64,000 bases of DNA from Gordonibacter faecis (lineage in GTDB: Bacteria > Actinomycetota > Coriobacteriia > Coriobacteriales > Eggerthellaceae), in the NCBI RefSeq assembly GCF_030077735.1, contig NZ_JASJEU010000003.1:186001-250000 (forward strand). The letters run 5' to 3'. Made by a program: the position numbers and the translations under genes. The notes beneath the pieces were generated by a model, which did no database searches, was not told where the DNA came from, and saw nothing but the letters and a program-made list of their open reading frames with translations. This document shows, piece by piece, positions 43,181-50,442 of this stretch (positions are counted from its first letter, which is position 1; every line of letters begins with the position of its first letter).

Positions 43181-44269
43181 ATGGACGAACTTGAGCGCAT
43201 TAAGTTGACCAAGCTTACCTCTAAGGGTGGTTGAGCGGCTAAGTGGGGTCCGGGCGACCTCGACGAGATACTGCATACTTTGGCTGCGACGGGCGTTACG
43301 GCAGGTGGGCAGCCGGCTATGGATCGTGAGCGTATGCTGCTCGGGTTCGAAACGAGCGATGATGCGGCCGTATGGAAGCTCACCGACGAGATGGCGGCTG
43401 TGCTCACCGTGGACTTCTTCACACCTATTGTGGATGACCCGTATGAGTTCGGGCGTATCGCGGCAGCCAACGCGCTTTCCGACGTGTTCGCCATGGGCGC
43501 AACGCCGCACGTGGCGCTGAACCTGCTGGCGCTTGACGTGGCGCTGGGTGCCGAGGTGGCAAGCGAAATTCTGCGCGGCGGGGCCGATGCCGTGCGCGAG
43601 GCGGGCGCGTTTGTCGCAGGCGGCCATACCATCGACGACGCGGAGCCGAAGTACGGCCTCACCGTGTTTGGCACCGTACACCCCGACCACATCGTGCGCA
43701 ACGCGGGCGCGCAGGTGGGAGATTTGCTCTACCTCACCAAGCCACTCGGCACGGGCATTATGGTGTCGGCGCGCGCGTGCGACCTGCGCACCGAGGCGGA
43801 GCTGCGCCCGGTGGTGGAGTCGATGATGGAACTGAACGCCGCCGGTGCTGCAGCTTTGGCGGAATCGGGCGTGCATGCAGCTACCGACGTGACGGGTTTT
43901 GGTCTCGCCGGGCATCTGCACGAACTTCTGGAAGCAAGCGGCTGCGCCGCCGTGGTGGACTTCGATGCCCTGCCGCTCTTCGACGGCGTGCTGGAATTAG
44001 CGAGCGCCTACTGCCGCCCCAACCGCGCGTTCGCCATCATGGATCAGGCCGAGGGCTATGTGGAAAAGGGAGCGCTTTCGGATACCGAGTACGACGACAG
44101 GTTGGCCGTGGTGTGCGACCCGCAAACATCGGGCGGCCTCCTAGTTGCCATCCCGCCCGAGGCAGCGCACACGTTTGAGCAGGCATTCGAGCGCCGCAGC
44201 GGCCGTGCACCCGCCCTCATCGGCCGCGTCGTAGAAGGCGAAGCCGGAAAGATTGCGTTTGCGGAATAG
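43181..44269 (+). CDS. selD: selenophosphate synthetase, itself a selenoprotein (in-frame UGA)
   Basis: This 362-residue enzyme makes selenophosphate, the Se donor for tRNA-Sec. It would be misannotated as starting late because codon 18 (43232-43234) is TGA, in the motif KGG-U-AAKWGPG. That is the place of the catalytic Cys/Sec in SelD (Cys17 in E. coli). Downstream are the ATP-binding VDFFTPIVDDPYEFGRIAAANALSDVFAMGA and GGHTIDDAEPKYGL regions. ATG 43181 has AAGGAG upstream. A SECIS-like hairpin follows the UGA, and selA, selB and tRNA-Sec are in the window. This leaves little doubt that UGA is read as Sec. Confidence 0.93.
43232..43261 (+). promoter_or_regulatory. Sec codon and bacterial SECIS hairpin in selD
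   Basis: UGA at 43232-43234 is followed by a stem GGGGTC (43245-43250) and GACCTC (43256-43261) with loop CGGGC. There are 16 nt between UGA and the loop and a G in the first two loop bases. Both fit the bacterial SECIS pattern recognised by SelB. Confidence 0.65.
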
Positions 44270-44297
44270 TGAGCGTGACCATTTAAAGTATCAGTGA

Positions 44298-44335
44298 AGG
44301 GCGCAGGAAGGGATACATTTCCTGCGTCCTTTTTC
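44298..44335 (+). terminator. intrinsic terminator of selD
   Basis: The hairpin GCGCAGGAA / TTCCTGCGT is followed by CCTTTTTCTT, 30 nt past the selD stop. Confidence 0.85.
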
Positions 44336-44339
44336 TTCC

Positions 44340-44609
44340 CTACAATTTCTCTATTAGCCGATACCCGGAGTATTCTTTCGCGTAGAGTGCGGCGAGGCTG
44401 TGCGCTTCGCTTACTCCTTGGGCCGTCACTTGGGCTTCGGCATCGCTTGGGGCGGCGAAGCGGAGCGACATGCCGCATCCGGCGCTGATTTCGCGGGGGG
44501 TGGGAATCATCGCGAAGGCACAGCCCGCGGCCGCAAGGGCCTTGTTGGCCGCCATGGCCGCGTGCGTCGATTCGAACGCTATCACATAAAAGGAAGCAGA
44601 AGGTTCCAC
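44340..44609 (-). CDS. DUF3343 putative Se/S carrier protein
   Basis: This 89-residue protein of the DUF3343 family occurs beside selenium genes. It opens with YVIAFESTHAAMAANKALA and has the conserved SAGCGMSLRF cysteine, a plausible selenium/sulfur ligand, then a KEYSGYRLIE tail. It lies in the yedF-desulfurase operon, facing selD. A role as a selenium carrier or delivery protein is inferred from context; no activity is established here. Confidence 0.8.
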   Translation of the reverse strand: MEPSASFYVIAFESTHAAMAANKALAAAGCAFAMIPTPREISAGCGMSLRFAAPSDAEAQVTAQGVSEAHSLAALYAKEYSGYRLIEKL

Positions 44610-44620
44610 GGGGGCGCGCC

Positions 44621-45235
44621 TTAGAGCGTGATGACCTTGGCGGCTTCGTGCATGCGCTCAAGGATATCGTACATGTTGGATACCTCACCTACCGCCAACT
44701 GCTCTTTCAGGCCGTAGAAATCCAGGCAGGTGCCACACACCAGCACCTCAGTACCCTTCTCGATGAGCGTGTTCACGCTATCGATAATCTGCTGCTCGCC
44801 GCCAGCCACCAGCTTCACGCCGGAATTCATAAACAGAAGCGAAGCGGGTACCTCGTCGGATTCGGACAGCGTGTACAGCGCCATCTTCATGAGGTTGTAG
44901 CCCAGTTCACCATCGCCTTCGCCCACATGATCTTTGCCCACGAACACCGCGTAGCCACAACCGCCGCCAACCGCACAGGCAGAAGCAGCGGCAGGAGCGG
45001 GCGCTTCCACCGGTACCGCTGCGCCGTCGCCCTCGGAAAACGACACGAGCCAGCCGCCCTCAATCACATCGGTTGACACCGCAAGCCCCGTCTTGCTACC
45101 CAAGCGCGTGAGATTCTTCACGGCCGTTTCGTTGTCCACCTGCACCGCCAGTTCGCGACAGCCGCCGTCGATTTCCTTCTTGGCCAGCACGAGCGGTTTC
45201 GGACACTGCATGCCGAACGCATCGATAATCTTCAT
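44621..45235 (-). CDS. yedF: selenium-metabolism protein YedF (TusA-like + DsrE-like)
   Basis: This 204-residue two-domain protein has a TusA-like domain with the CPKP persulfide motif (GMQCPKPLVLAKKEI, about residues 8-22). A C-terminal DsrE-like domain has two cysteines in EVLVCGTCLDFYGL and a conserved LLFMNSGVKLVAGG. Such YedF proteins occur with selD and are thought to trap and deliver selenium. ATG 45235 follows AAAGGA. Confidence 0.87.
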   Translation of the reverse strand: MKIIDAFGMQCPKPLVLAKKEIDGGCRELAVQVDNETAVKNLTRLGSKTGLAVSTDVIEGGWLVSFSEGDGAAVPVEAPAPAAASACAVGGGCGYAVFVGKDHVGEGDGELGYNLMKMALYTLSESDEVPASLLFMNSGVKLVAGGEQQIIDSVNTLIEKGTEVLVCGTCLDFYGLKEQLAVGEVSNMYDILERMHEAAKVITL

Positions 45236-45264
45236 GTGCGATTCCTTTCGTTTGGTGCGCTCCA

Positions 45265-46431
45265 TTATACCCCTGCGCGCGCCTCATCCTTGAGCACCGC
45301 GGCCGCCACCTGAGAAAGCGCGTGTAGCCCTTCCTCCACCTCATCCATCGTGTTCAGGTGCGAGAAGCTGAAGCGCACGGCACCCTGATCCATCGTGCCG
45401 AGGGCCTGGTGCATGAGCGGCGCGCAGTGGGCACCCGCCCGCGTGCAGATGCCAAAATCCGCGTTCAACGCAGCACTCACTACCGCAGAATCCACGTCAC
45501 CCACGTTGAGCGCCACAATGCCGCAACGGCCGCTGTCGGCCTGACCTCCCAGAATGCGCACGCCCTCAATCTGGCGAGCGCCCGCCTCAAAGCGTTCCAC
45601 CAGCGCGTGCGTCTGTGTGGCGACCGCGTCAAGCCCCACGCGCTCAAGGTACGCGATACCTGCCGCCAAACCGGCAATGCCGTGGCCGTTCAGCGTACCC
45701 GCCTCCAAGCGCTCCGGCATGGTGGAAGGGTGTTCCTCGTCATAGCTCTTGATGCCCGAACCGCCCACCTTATAACGCGGCACTTCCACGCCTTCGCCCA
45801 CGCATAGCCCACCCGTGCCCTGGGGGCCAAACAGACTCTTGTGCCCCGTAAAAGCCACCAGGTCAAGGCCCATCGTGCCCATGTCAAGCGGCACCACGCC
45901 CGCCGTCTGGGCCGCATCAACCAGCAGCAGCGCCCCGTGAGCGTGAGCAAGATGCGTCATGCGTTCGATATCGTACACGTCGCCCGTCACGTTGGAGGCA
46001 TGCGTTGCGACCAAAAGCCGTGTCGGGCGCTCAAGCAGCGCTTCCAGCGCGTCGTAGTTGATGGAGGCGTCGGGAGCCACGGGCAGAATGTCCACGTCAG
46101 CGCCCTGCGCACGAGCGCGGTAGAGCGGCCGCAACACCGAGTTGTGCGACGCGGCCGTGGTCACCGCCCGCTCACCAGGACGTACTAACCCCGCAATAGC
46201 AACATTAAGCGCCTCGGTCGCGTTCGAGCAGAACGCCACACGCGCAGCCGACGGCGCACCGAAGAGCCGTGCCACCGCCTCGCGCGCCTCATACACCGCC
46301 ATGCCCGCCGAAAGCGACGCGCCATGCACCCCGCGCCCCACCCCGCCAAACGATTGCAGCGCCTCCACGACAGCTTGCACCACCTCAGGGGGCTTTTTCA
46401 TGGTGGTTGCCGCGTTATCGAAGTAAATCAT
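45265..46431 (-). CDS. cysteine desulfurase (selenium-operon type)
   Basis: This 388-residue PLP enzyme removes S or Se from cysteine or selenocysteine. Motifs are YFDNAATTMKKP, SNATEALNVAI, LLVDAAQTAGV (PLP Asp), the Schiff-base Lys in AFTGHKSLFGPQG, and the catalytic-loop Cys in CTRAGAHCAPLMH. It clusters with yedF and DUF3343, so it likely supplies selenium to SelD. The start at 46431 has a weak site; an ATG at 46446 is also possible. Confidence 0.9.
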   Translation of the reverse strand: MIYFDNAATTMKKPPEVVQAVVEALQSFGGVGRGVHGASLSAGMAVYEAREAVARLFGAPSAARVAFCSNATEALNVAIAGLVRPGERAVTTAASHNSVLRPLYRARAQGADVDILPVAPDASINYDALEALLERPTRLLVATHASNVTGDVYDIERMTHLAHAHGALLLVDAAQTAGVVPLDMGTMGLDLVAFTGHKSLFGPQGTGGLCVGEGVEVPRYKVGGSGIKSYDEEHPSTMPERLEAGTLNGHGIAGLAAGIAYLERVGLDAVATQTHALVERFEAGARQIEGVRILGGQADSGRCGIVALNVGDVDSAVVSAALNADFGICTRAGAHCAPLMHQALGTMDQGAVRFSFSHLNTMDEVEEGLHALSQVAAAVLKDEARAGV

Positions 46432-46464
46432 ACGTCCCGCTTTCATTTCTTTATTCAAAAGCGC

Positions 46465-46470
46465 AGTATA
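46465..46470 (-). promoter_or_regulatory. -10 box for the desulfurase-yedF operon
   Basis: TATACT on the minus strand lies about 34 nt before ATG 46431. It is divergent from the selA promoter, so the two Sec operons share one control region. Confidence 0.5.
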
Positions 46471-46536
46471 GCGCATCCCCTTCGCGCGCGAATGGACAGC
46501 CGTGACCGTGCGGACAACGTGAAGGCAACACGGTGC

Positions 46537-46545
46537 TGGTATAAT
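46537..46545 (+). promoter_or_regulatory. extended -10 promoter of selA
   Basis: TGGTATAAT, a consensus extended -10, ends exactly 6 nt before an in-frame ATG at 46552. Confidence 0.65.
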
Positions 46546-46551
46546 CGGGGG

Positions 46552-48072
46552 ATGCGAACCTGCGAGGAGGCCGCACTACTTGCCTCCCCTGTGAGAAAGG
46601 CCCTGTTCATGCCCAGTTCAGACCAGCGTGCGCTCTTGCGTTCCCTTCCGCAGATTGAAGAAGTGCTCTCGCACGATACCGTGAAGGCGCTCGCGGAGCG
46701 TCTGCCACGCGAGAGGGTGGTTGCGTGCGCACGCGAGGCGGTGGATGCGGTGCGCACGGGCATTCTTACGGGCACCGTGGCCGCAGTTGATAAGGACGCC
46801 CTCATGGCCGACGTGCGGCTGCGGGCGCTGGCGCTTGAGAGGCCCTCACTGCGACGCGTGGTGAATGCCACGGGCGTTATCGTGCACACGAACCTGGGCC
46901 GCAGCCCCCTTGCGCCTGCCGCCGTTGAGGCCGTCGCGCAGGTAGCGGCCAGCTACTCCACGTTGGAATATGACCCCGCCACACAGGCGCGCGGGAGCCG
47001 TCACAGCCACGTGGAGCACCTCATCTGCCAGCTCACCGGCGCGGAGGCTGCGCTCGCCGTCAACAACAACGCAGCCGCCGTCATGATGGTGTTAGCCGAA
47101 TTCGCCGCCGAACGCGAGGCCGTGGTGTCGCGCGGGCAACTGGTGGAAATTGGCGGGTCGTTCCGCGTGCCCGACATCATGGCGCAGTCCCACGCCCTCA
47201 TGCGCGAGGTGGGCACCACCAACAAGACACACGTGGCCGACTACGCGGCCGCCATCACGCCAAACACGGCCATGGTGCTGAAAGTGCACCCCTCGAACTT
47301 CCGCGTGGTGGGTTTCACGGAGAGCGTGGGCGTGAAGGAGCTGCGCGCCCTGGCCGACGCCGAAAACGCACGACGACGCGAGGCGGCAGCGGGCGCGGAC
47401 TTTGAGGAACTGCTGGTGTACGAAGACCAGGGTTCGGGCGCGTTTTTGAACCTGCCGTGCTTCGGCGCGTACGCGGAACCAACGGTGGCAGAATCGCTGG
47501 CTGCGGGCTGTGACCTGGTGTCCTTCTCGGGCGACAAGCTGCTTGGCGGGCCACAGGCGGGCATCATCGCTGGCTCGAAGCACCTTATTGAGCGCCTGAA
47601 GAAAAACCCGCTCGCCCGCGCGCTGCGCCTGGACAAGATGACACTCGCCGCCTTGGAGGCCACGCTGCGCTTGTATCTGGACGAGGAACGCGCTCTGCGC
47701 GAAATTCCCACCTTGCGCATGCTGGCCGAGCCAGTTGAGGACGTGCAGCAGCGCGCCGAAGCCGTGGCATGCGCTCTTGTCGACGCCGTGCCGGCCGAGG
47801 CGGCGCGCGTGAGTGTGGTGCCGGAGGTGGCTCGCGCGGGAGGCGGGGCGTTGCCACTCTGCGACATTCCCACCTGCGCCGCGCGCGTGGAATTTCTCCG
47901 CGGCAGCGCGCAGGACTGCGAGCGGTACCTCGTGGCGGGACGCGACGTGCCGGTGGTCTGTCGCATCAAGCAAGACGCGATTCTCTGCGACGCGCGCACC
48001 CTGTTGAATGAGGGAGAAGTTGCCGAACTTGCCGCCGCCTTCGCCGAGTATTTTCAGATGGTGGGCGCATGA
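46552..48072 (+). CDS. selA: L-seryl-tRNA(Sec) selenium transferase
   Basis: This PLP enzyme converts Ser-tRNA-Sec to Sec-tRNA-Sec. It is 506 residues from ATG 46552 or 487 from ATG 46609. The first is placed at the transcript start by the TGGTATAAT promoter (leaderless); the second better matches known N-termini (SSDQRALLRSLPQIEEVL). Motifs are VVNATGVIVHTNLGRSPL, the EYDPATQARGSRHSHVE region and the Schiff-base Lys in SFSGDKLLGGPQAG (K329 in the long form). The stop overlaps the selB start (ATGA). Confidence 0.92.
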   Translation: MRTCEEAALLASPVRKALFMPSSDQRALLRSLPQIEEVLSHDTVKALAERLPRERVVACAREAVDAVRTGILTGTVAAVDKDALMADVRLRALALERPSLRRVVNATGVIVHTNLGRSPLAPAAVEAVAQVAASYSTLEYDPATQARGSRHSHVEHLICQLTGAEAALAVNNNAAAVMMVLAEFAAEREAVVSRGQLVEIGGSFRVPDIMAQSHALMREVGTTNKTHVADYAAAITPNTAMVLKVHPSNFRVVGFTESVGVKELRALADAENARRREAAAGADFEELLVYEDQGSGAFLNLPCFGAYAEPTVAESLAAGCDLVSFSGDKLLGGPQAGIIAGSKHLIERLKKNPLARALRLDKMTLAALEATLRLYLDEERALREIPTLRMLAEPVEDVQQRAEAVACALVDAVPAEAARVSVVPEVARAGGGALPLCDIPTCAARVEFLRGSAQDCERYLVAGRDVPVVCRIKQDAILCDARTLLNEGEVAELAAAFAEYFQMVGA

Positions 48073-50027
48073 CACGCGAGGTGAATACCCTGGCGCAGAC
48101 CGCCCCGCACTTTATTTTGGGTACGGCCGGGCACATTGACCACGGCAAATCGACGCTCGTGCAAGCGCTTACCGGCACCGACCCCGACCGCTTGGCCGAA
48201 GAGAAGCGTCGCGGCATTACCATCGAGCTGGGATTCGCGCGCCTGGAGCTGGATGATGGCACGGTACTTGGCGTAGTGGATGTGCCTGGTCACGAGCGCT
48301 TTGTACGCCAGATGATAGCGGGTGCCACCGGCATTGACCTGGCGCTGCTCTGCATTGCGGCCGACGACGGCGTCATGCCACAAACCGCTGAACACCTCGC
48401 GGTGCTGGAACTGCTGGGCATTGAGCGCGTCGTGATAGCACTCACCAAAACCGATCTCGTGGATGCAGACTGGGTCGAACTCATTACCGAGGAAGTCCGG
48501 GAGTACCTGGCGTCCACGCCCTATGCGAACGCTCCGCTCGTACCCGTATCAGCCCGAACCGGAGAGGGACTCGCAGACCTGCGCGCCGAACTAGCGCGGG
48601 CCGTGCAGGGGCTCACGCGCGCGCACGATGCCACGACGCCGCGGCTGCCCATCGACCGGTCGTTTTCCATCAAGGGGTCGGGCACCGTGGTCACCGGCAC
48701 CTTGTGGAGTGGCGCCATTACACCGGGAGACGAACTGGAAGCGCTACCCGGTGGCCCCCGCGCTCGCGTCCGGGGCGTTCAAACGCACGGACAGGCAGTA
48801 GAGCGCGCCGAAGCCGGTAACCGCGTTGCGGTAAACCTGGGTGCGGTAAGCACCGAGGATGTGCGTCCCGGCATGCTGCTCACCACACCGGAAACCCTGC
48901 GCCCGACCGATCGCTTCGACGCTCAAGTGACTTATCTGGGTACCGAGGGCGACGCCACACCCCTCGCCACCGGGACGCGCATGCGCATTGCCCATGGTAC
49001 GGCGGAGGTACTGGGGCGCGTGCTCTTCATGGACGGACTGGCGGAACTGGCTCCCGGCAGCGCCACCTTCGCGCAGGTTCGCCTGGACGAACCACTGCCC
49101 GTATCGACGGGCGATCGCTTCGTTATGCGCTCGCTCACGCCGGTGCAGGTGGTGGGTGGCGGCATCGTGCTGCATCCACACCCCCGCCGACGCACCACCC
49201 TACGCGAAGGCGAGCAGGCTCTCTTGGATGCCCTGCTTGCCGGTGATGTTGAAGCTGCGTGTGATGCCGCCTTCGCGCAGCAGAAAACGCCCGTCACTGC
49301 CGCCGAGGTGGCGCGTGCAGCAAGCATCTCCGAAGATGCAGCCGCACGTCGGTTAGAAGACCGTCACGCTGCCGGTGCGCTCGCGCGACTGAGCACGGAA
49401 CCAGACGCTTACTACACAACGCGCGGCCTACTCCAAAAGCACACGTCCGCCCTGGAAAACGAACTGCTGCGCTTCCACGCCGAGCAACCCACCGCACCCG
49501 GCCTTTCGAAGCGAGCCCTGCTCGATCGCCTGCCCACGCGCTTGACTGAAGCGTGCTTCGAAGCGCTCGTGCAGGACGCGCTCGGTGCAGGCCAGGTCAT
49601 GATAGATGACGGCCTCATCGCACACCCCAAAGCGGGCGCCGGCGCCCGCAAACTCGAAGAGCAAGCAGCCGCGGCCCTGATCAGCCTCCTCGCCGACGCA
49701 GGATCAACGCCGCCCAGCGTTGACGACCTCATCACTCAAGCAGGTGTCGAAGCATCTGCAGCCCGACGCGCACTCAGCGCACTTGAAAAAGCAGGGCGCA
49801 TCCACCGCGTCAGCCCCAGCCTCGTATTCGGCACCGCTGCTTATACCGCGCTTGAAGATGCTGCGGTTGCCTTCTTGCACACGTACGCCCGTGCGACGGC
49901 GGCTGAGCTACGTGATGCCCTCGGGGTCAGCCGCAAGTACGCCATTCCCCTGTTGGAGCACTTCGATGCCCAAGGTGTTACCCGCCGCGTGGGCGACGAG
50001 CGCGAACTGGGTCCCAAGCGCACCTAA
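48069..50027 (+). CDS. selB: selenocysteine-specific elongation factor
   Basis: This 652-residue GTPase delivers Sec-tRNA-Sec to UGA codons. GTP motifs are GHIDHGKST (about residues 21-29), DVPGHERFV and TKTD. Beta-barrel domains follow (PIDRSFSIKGSGTVVTGTLWSG), then a C-terminal array of winged helices (about residues 390-645) that binds SECIS RNA. It is coupled to selA. tRNA-Sec lies 129 bp downstream. Confidence 0.95.
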   Translation: MTREVNTLAQTAPHFILGTAGHIDHGKSTLVQALTGTDPDRLAEEKRRGITIELGFARLELDDGTVLGVVDVPGHERFVRQMIAGATGIDLALLCIAADDGVMPQTAEHLAVLELLGIERVVIALTKTDLVDADWVELITEEVREYLASTPYANAPLVPVSARTGEGLADLRAELARAVQGLTRAHDATTPRLPIDRSFSIKGSGTVVTGTLWSGAITPGDELEALPGGPRARVRGVQTHGQAVERAEAGNRVAVNLGAVSTEDVRPGMLLTTPETLRPTDRFDAQVTYLGTEGDATPLATGTRMRIAHGTAEVLGRVLFMDGLAELAPGSATFAQVRLDEPLPVSTGDRFVMRSLTPVQVVGGGIVLHPHPRRRTTLREGEQALLDALLAGDVEAACDAAFAQQKTPVTAAEVARAASISEDAAARRLEDRHAAGALARLSTEPDAYYTTRGLLQKHTSALENELLRFHAEQPTAPGLSKRALLDRLPTRLTEACFEALVQDALGAGQVMIDDGLIAHPKAGAGARKLEEQAAAALISLLADAGSTPPSVDDLITQAGVEASAARRALSALEKAGRIHRVSPSLVFGTAAYTALEDAAVAFLHTYARATAAELRDALGVSRKYAIPLLEHFDAQGVTRRVGDERELGPKRT

Positions 50028-50155
50028 CGGCGCGACGTGCACCACAGCGACAGCATGATGACGGATCGTGTAATCCCCGTGGACACGCCGGAAATGCAGT
50101 ATCATAGGTGAACCACAAAAACGGACGGCCTTTTGGTCGTTCGCGTTTGTTATAA

Positions 50156-50253
50156 GGAGATGGAAGGATTCCTGGTGGATCCCGCGGCCTTCAAAGCCGT
50201 TGCGGGGCGTGCAGAACGTCTCGGGTGCGTTCGATTCGCACACGTCTCCGCCA
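50156..50253 (+). tRNA. selC: tRNA-Sec (anticodon UCA)
   Basis: This is a 98-nt tRNA with encoded CCA. The acceptor GGAGATGG pairs with the 3' strand before discriminator G (one G-A at pair 8). The D stem has 6 bp (GGATTC/GGATCC, loop CTGGT), diagnostic for tRNA-Sec. The anticodon stem GCGGC/GCCGT holds loop CTTCAAA with UCA at 50191-50193. A long variable arm (GGGGCG/CGTCTC) and the T arm GTGCG/CGCAC follow. It sits directly downstream of selA-selB, completing the Sec system. Confidence 0.95.
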
Positions 50254-50260
50254 CTCACTC

Positions 50261-50290
50261 CACACGCCGCCCCTCCCCGGGTGGCGTGTT
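50261..50290 (+). terminator. terminator of tRNA-Sec
   Basis: A hairpin with arms ACACGCC and GGCGTGT around a 14-nt loop, followed by TTGC, lies 8 nt after the tRNA. Confidence 0.6.
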
Positions 50291-50329
50291 TGCATTCACA
50301 GCACGTTCTTTTTCATAGGTTGAACGTAG

Positions 50330-50350
50330 GGCAAGGGTTCTACCCTTGCC
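50330..50350. other. perfect 9-bp hairpin between tRNA-Sec and hppA
   Basis: GGCAAGGGT and ACCCTTGCC with a 3-nt loop form the hairpin. It could be a second terminator for either strand; no T-run follows. Confidence 0.35.
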
Positions 50351-50382
50351 GTCTGCACTTATAACAAGCATCCACTCAACAA

Positions 50383-50415
50383 CAAGAACCCCCGGCACAC
50401 CGCCAGGGGTTCTTG
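50383..50415 (-). terminator. intrinsic terminator of hppA
   Basis: The minus strand carries CAAGAACCCC / GGGGTTCTTG around a 13-nt loop, then TTGTTG. It is 27 nt past the hppA stop. Confidence 0.8.
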
Positions 50416-50442
50416 ACAACAAACGTTACGTGCTTGCGCGAT

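Noticed and set aside
43181..43280. selD as a pseudogene broken by a stop codon
   Set aside because: The TGA is at the catalytic Sec position, a SECIS-like hairpin follows, and the Sec machinery is encoded alongside.
50101..50155. a separate small RNA before tRNA-Sec
   Set aside because: The imperfect stem near 50121-50145 looks like the selB end or tRNA leader; there is no independent support.
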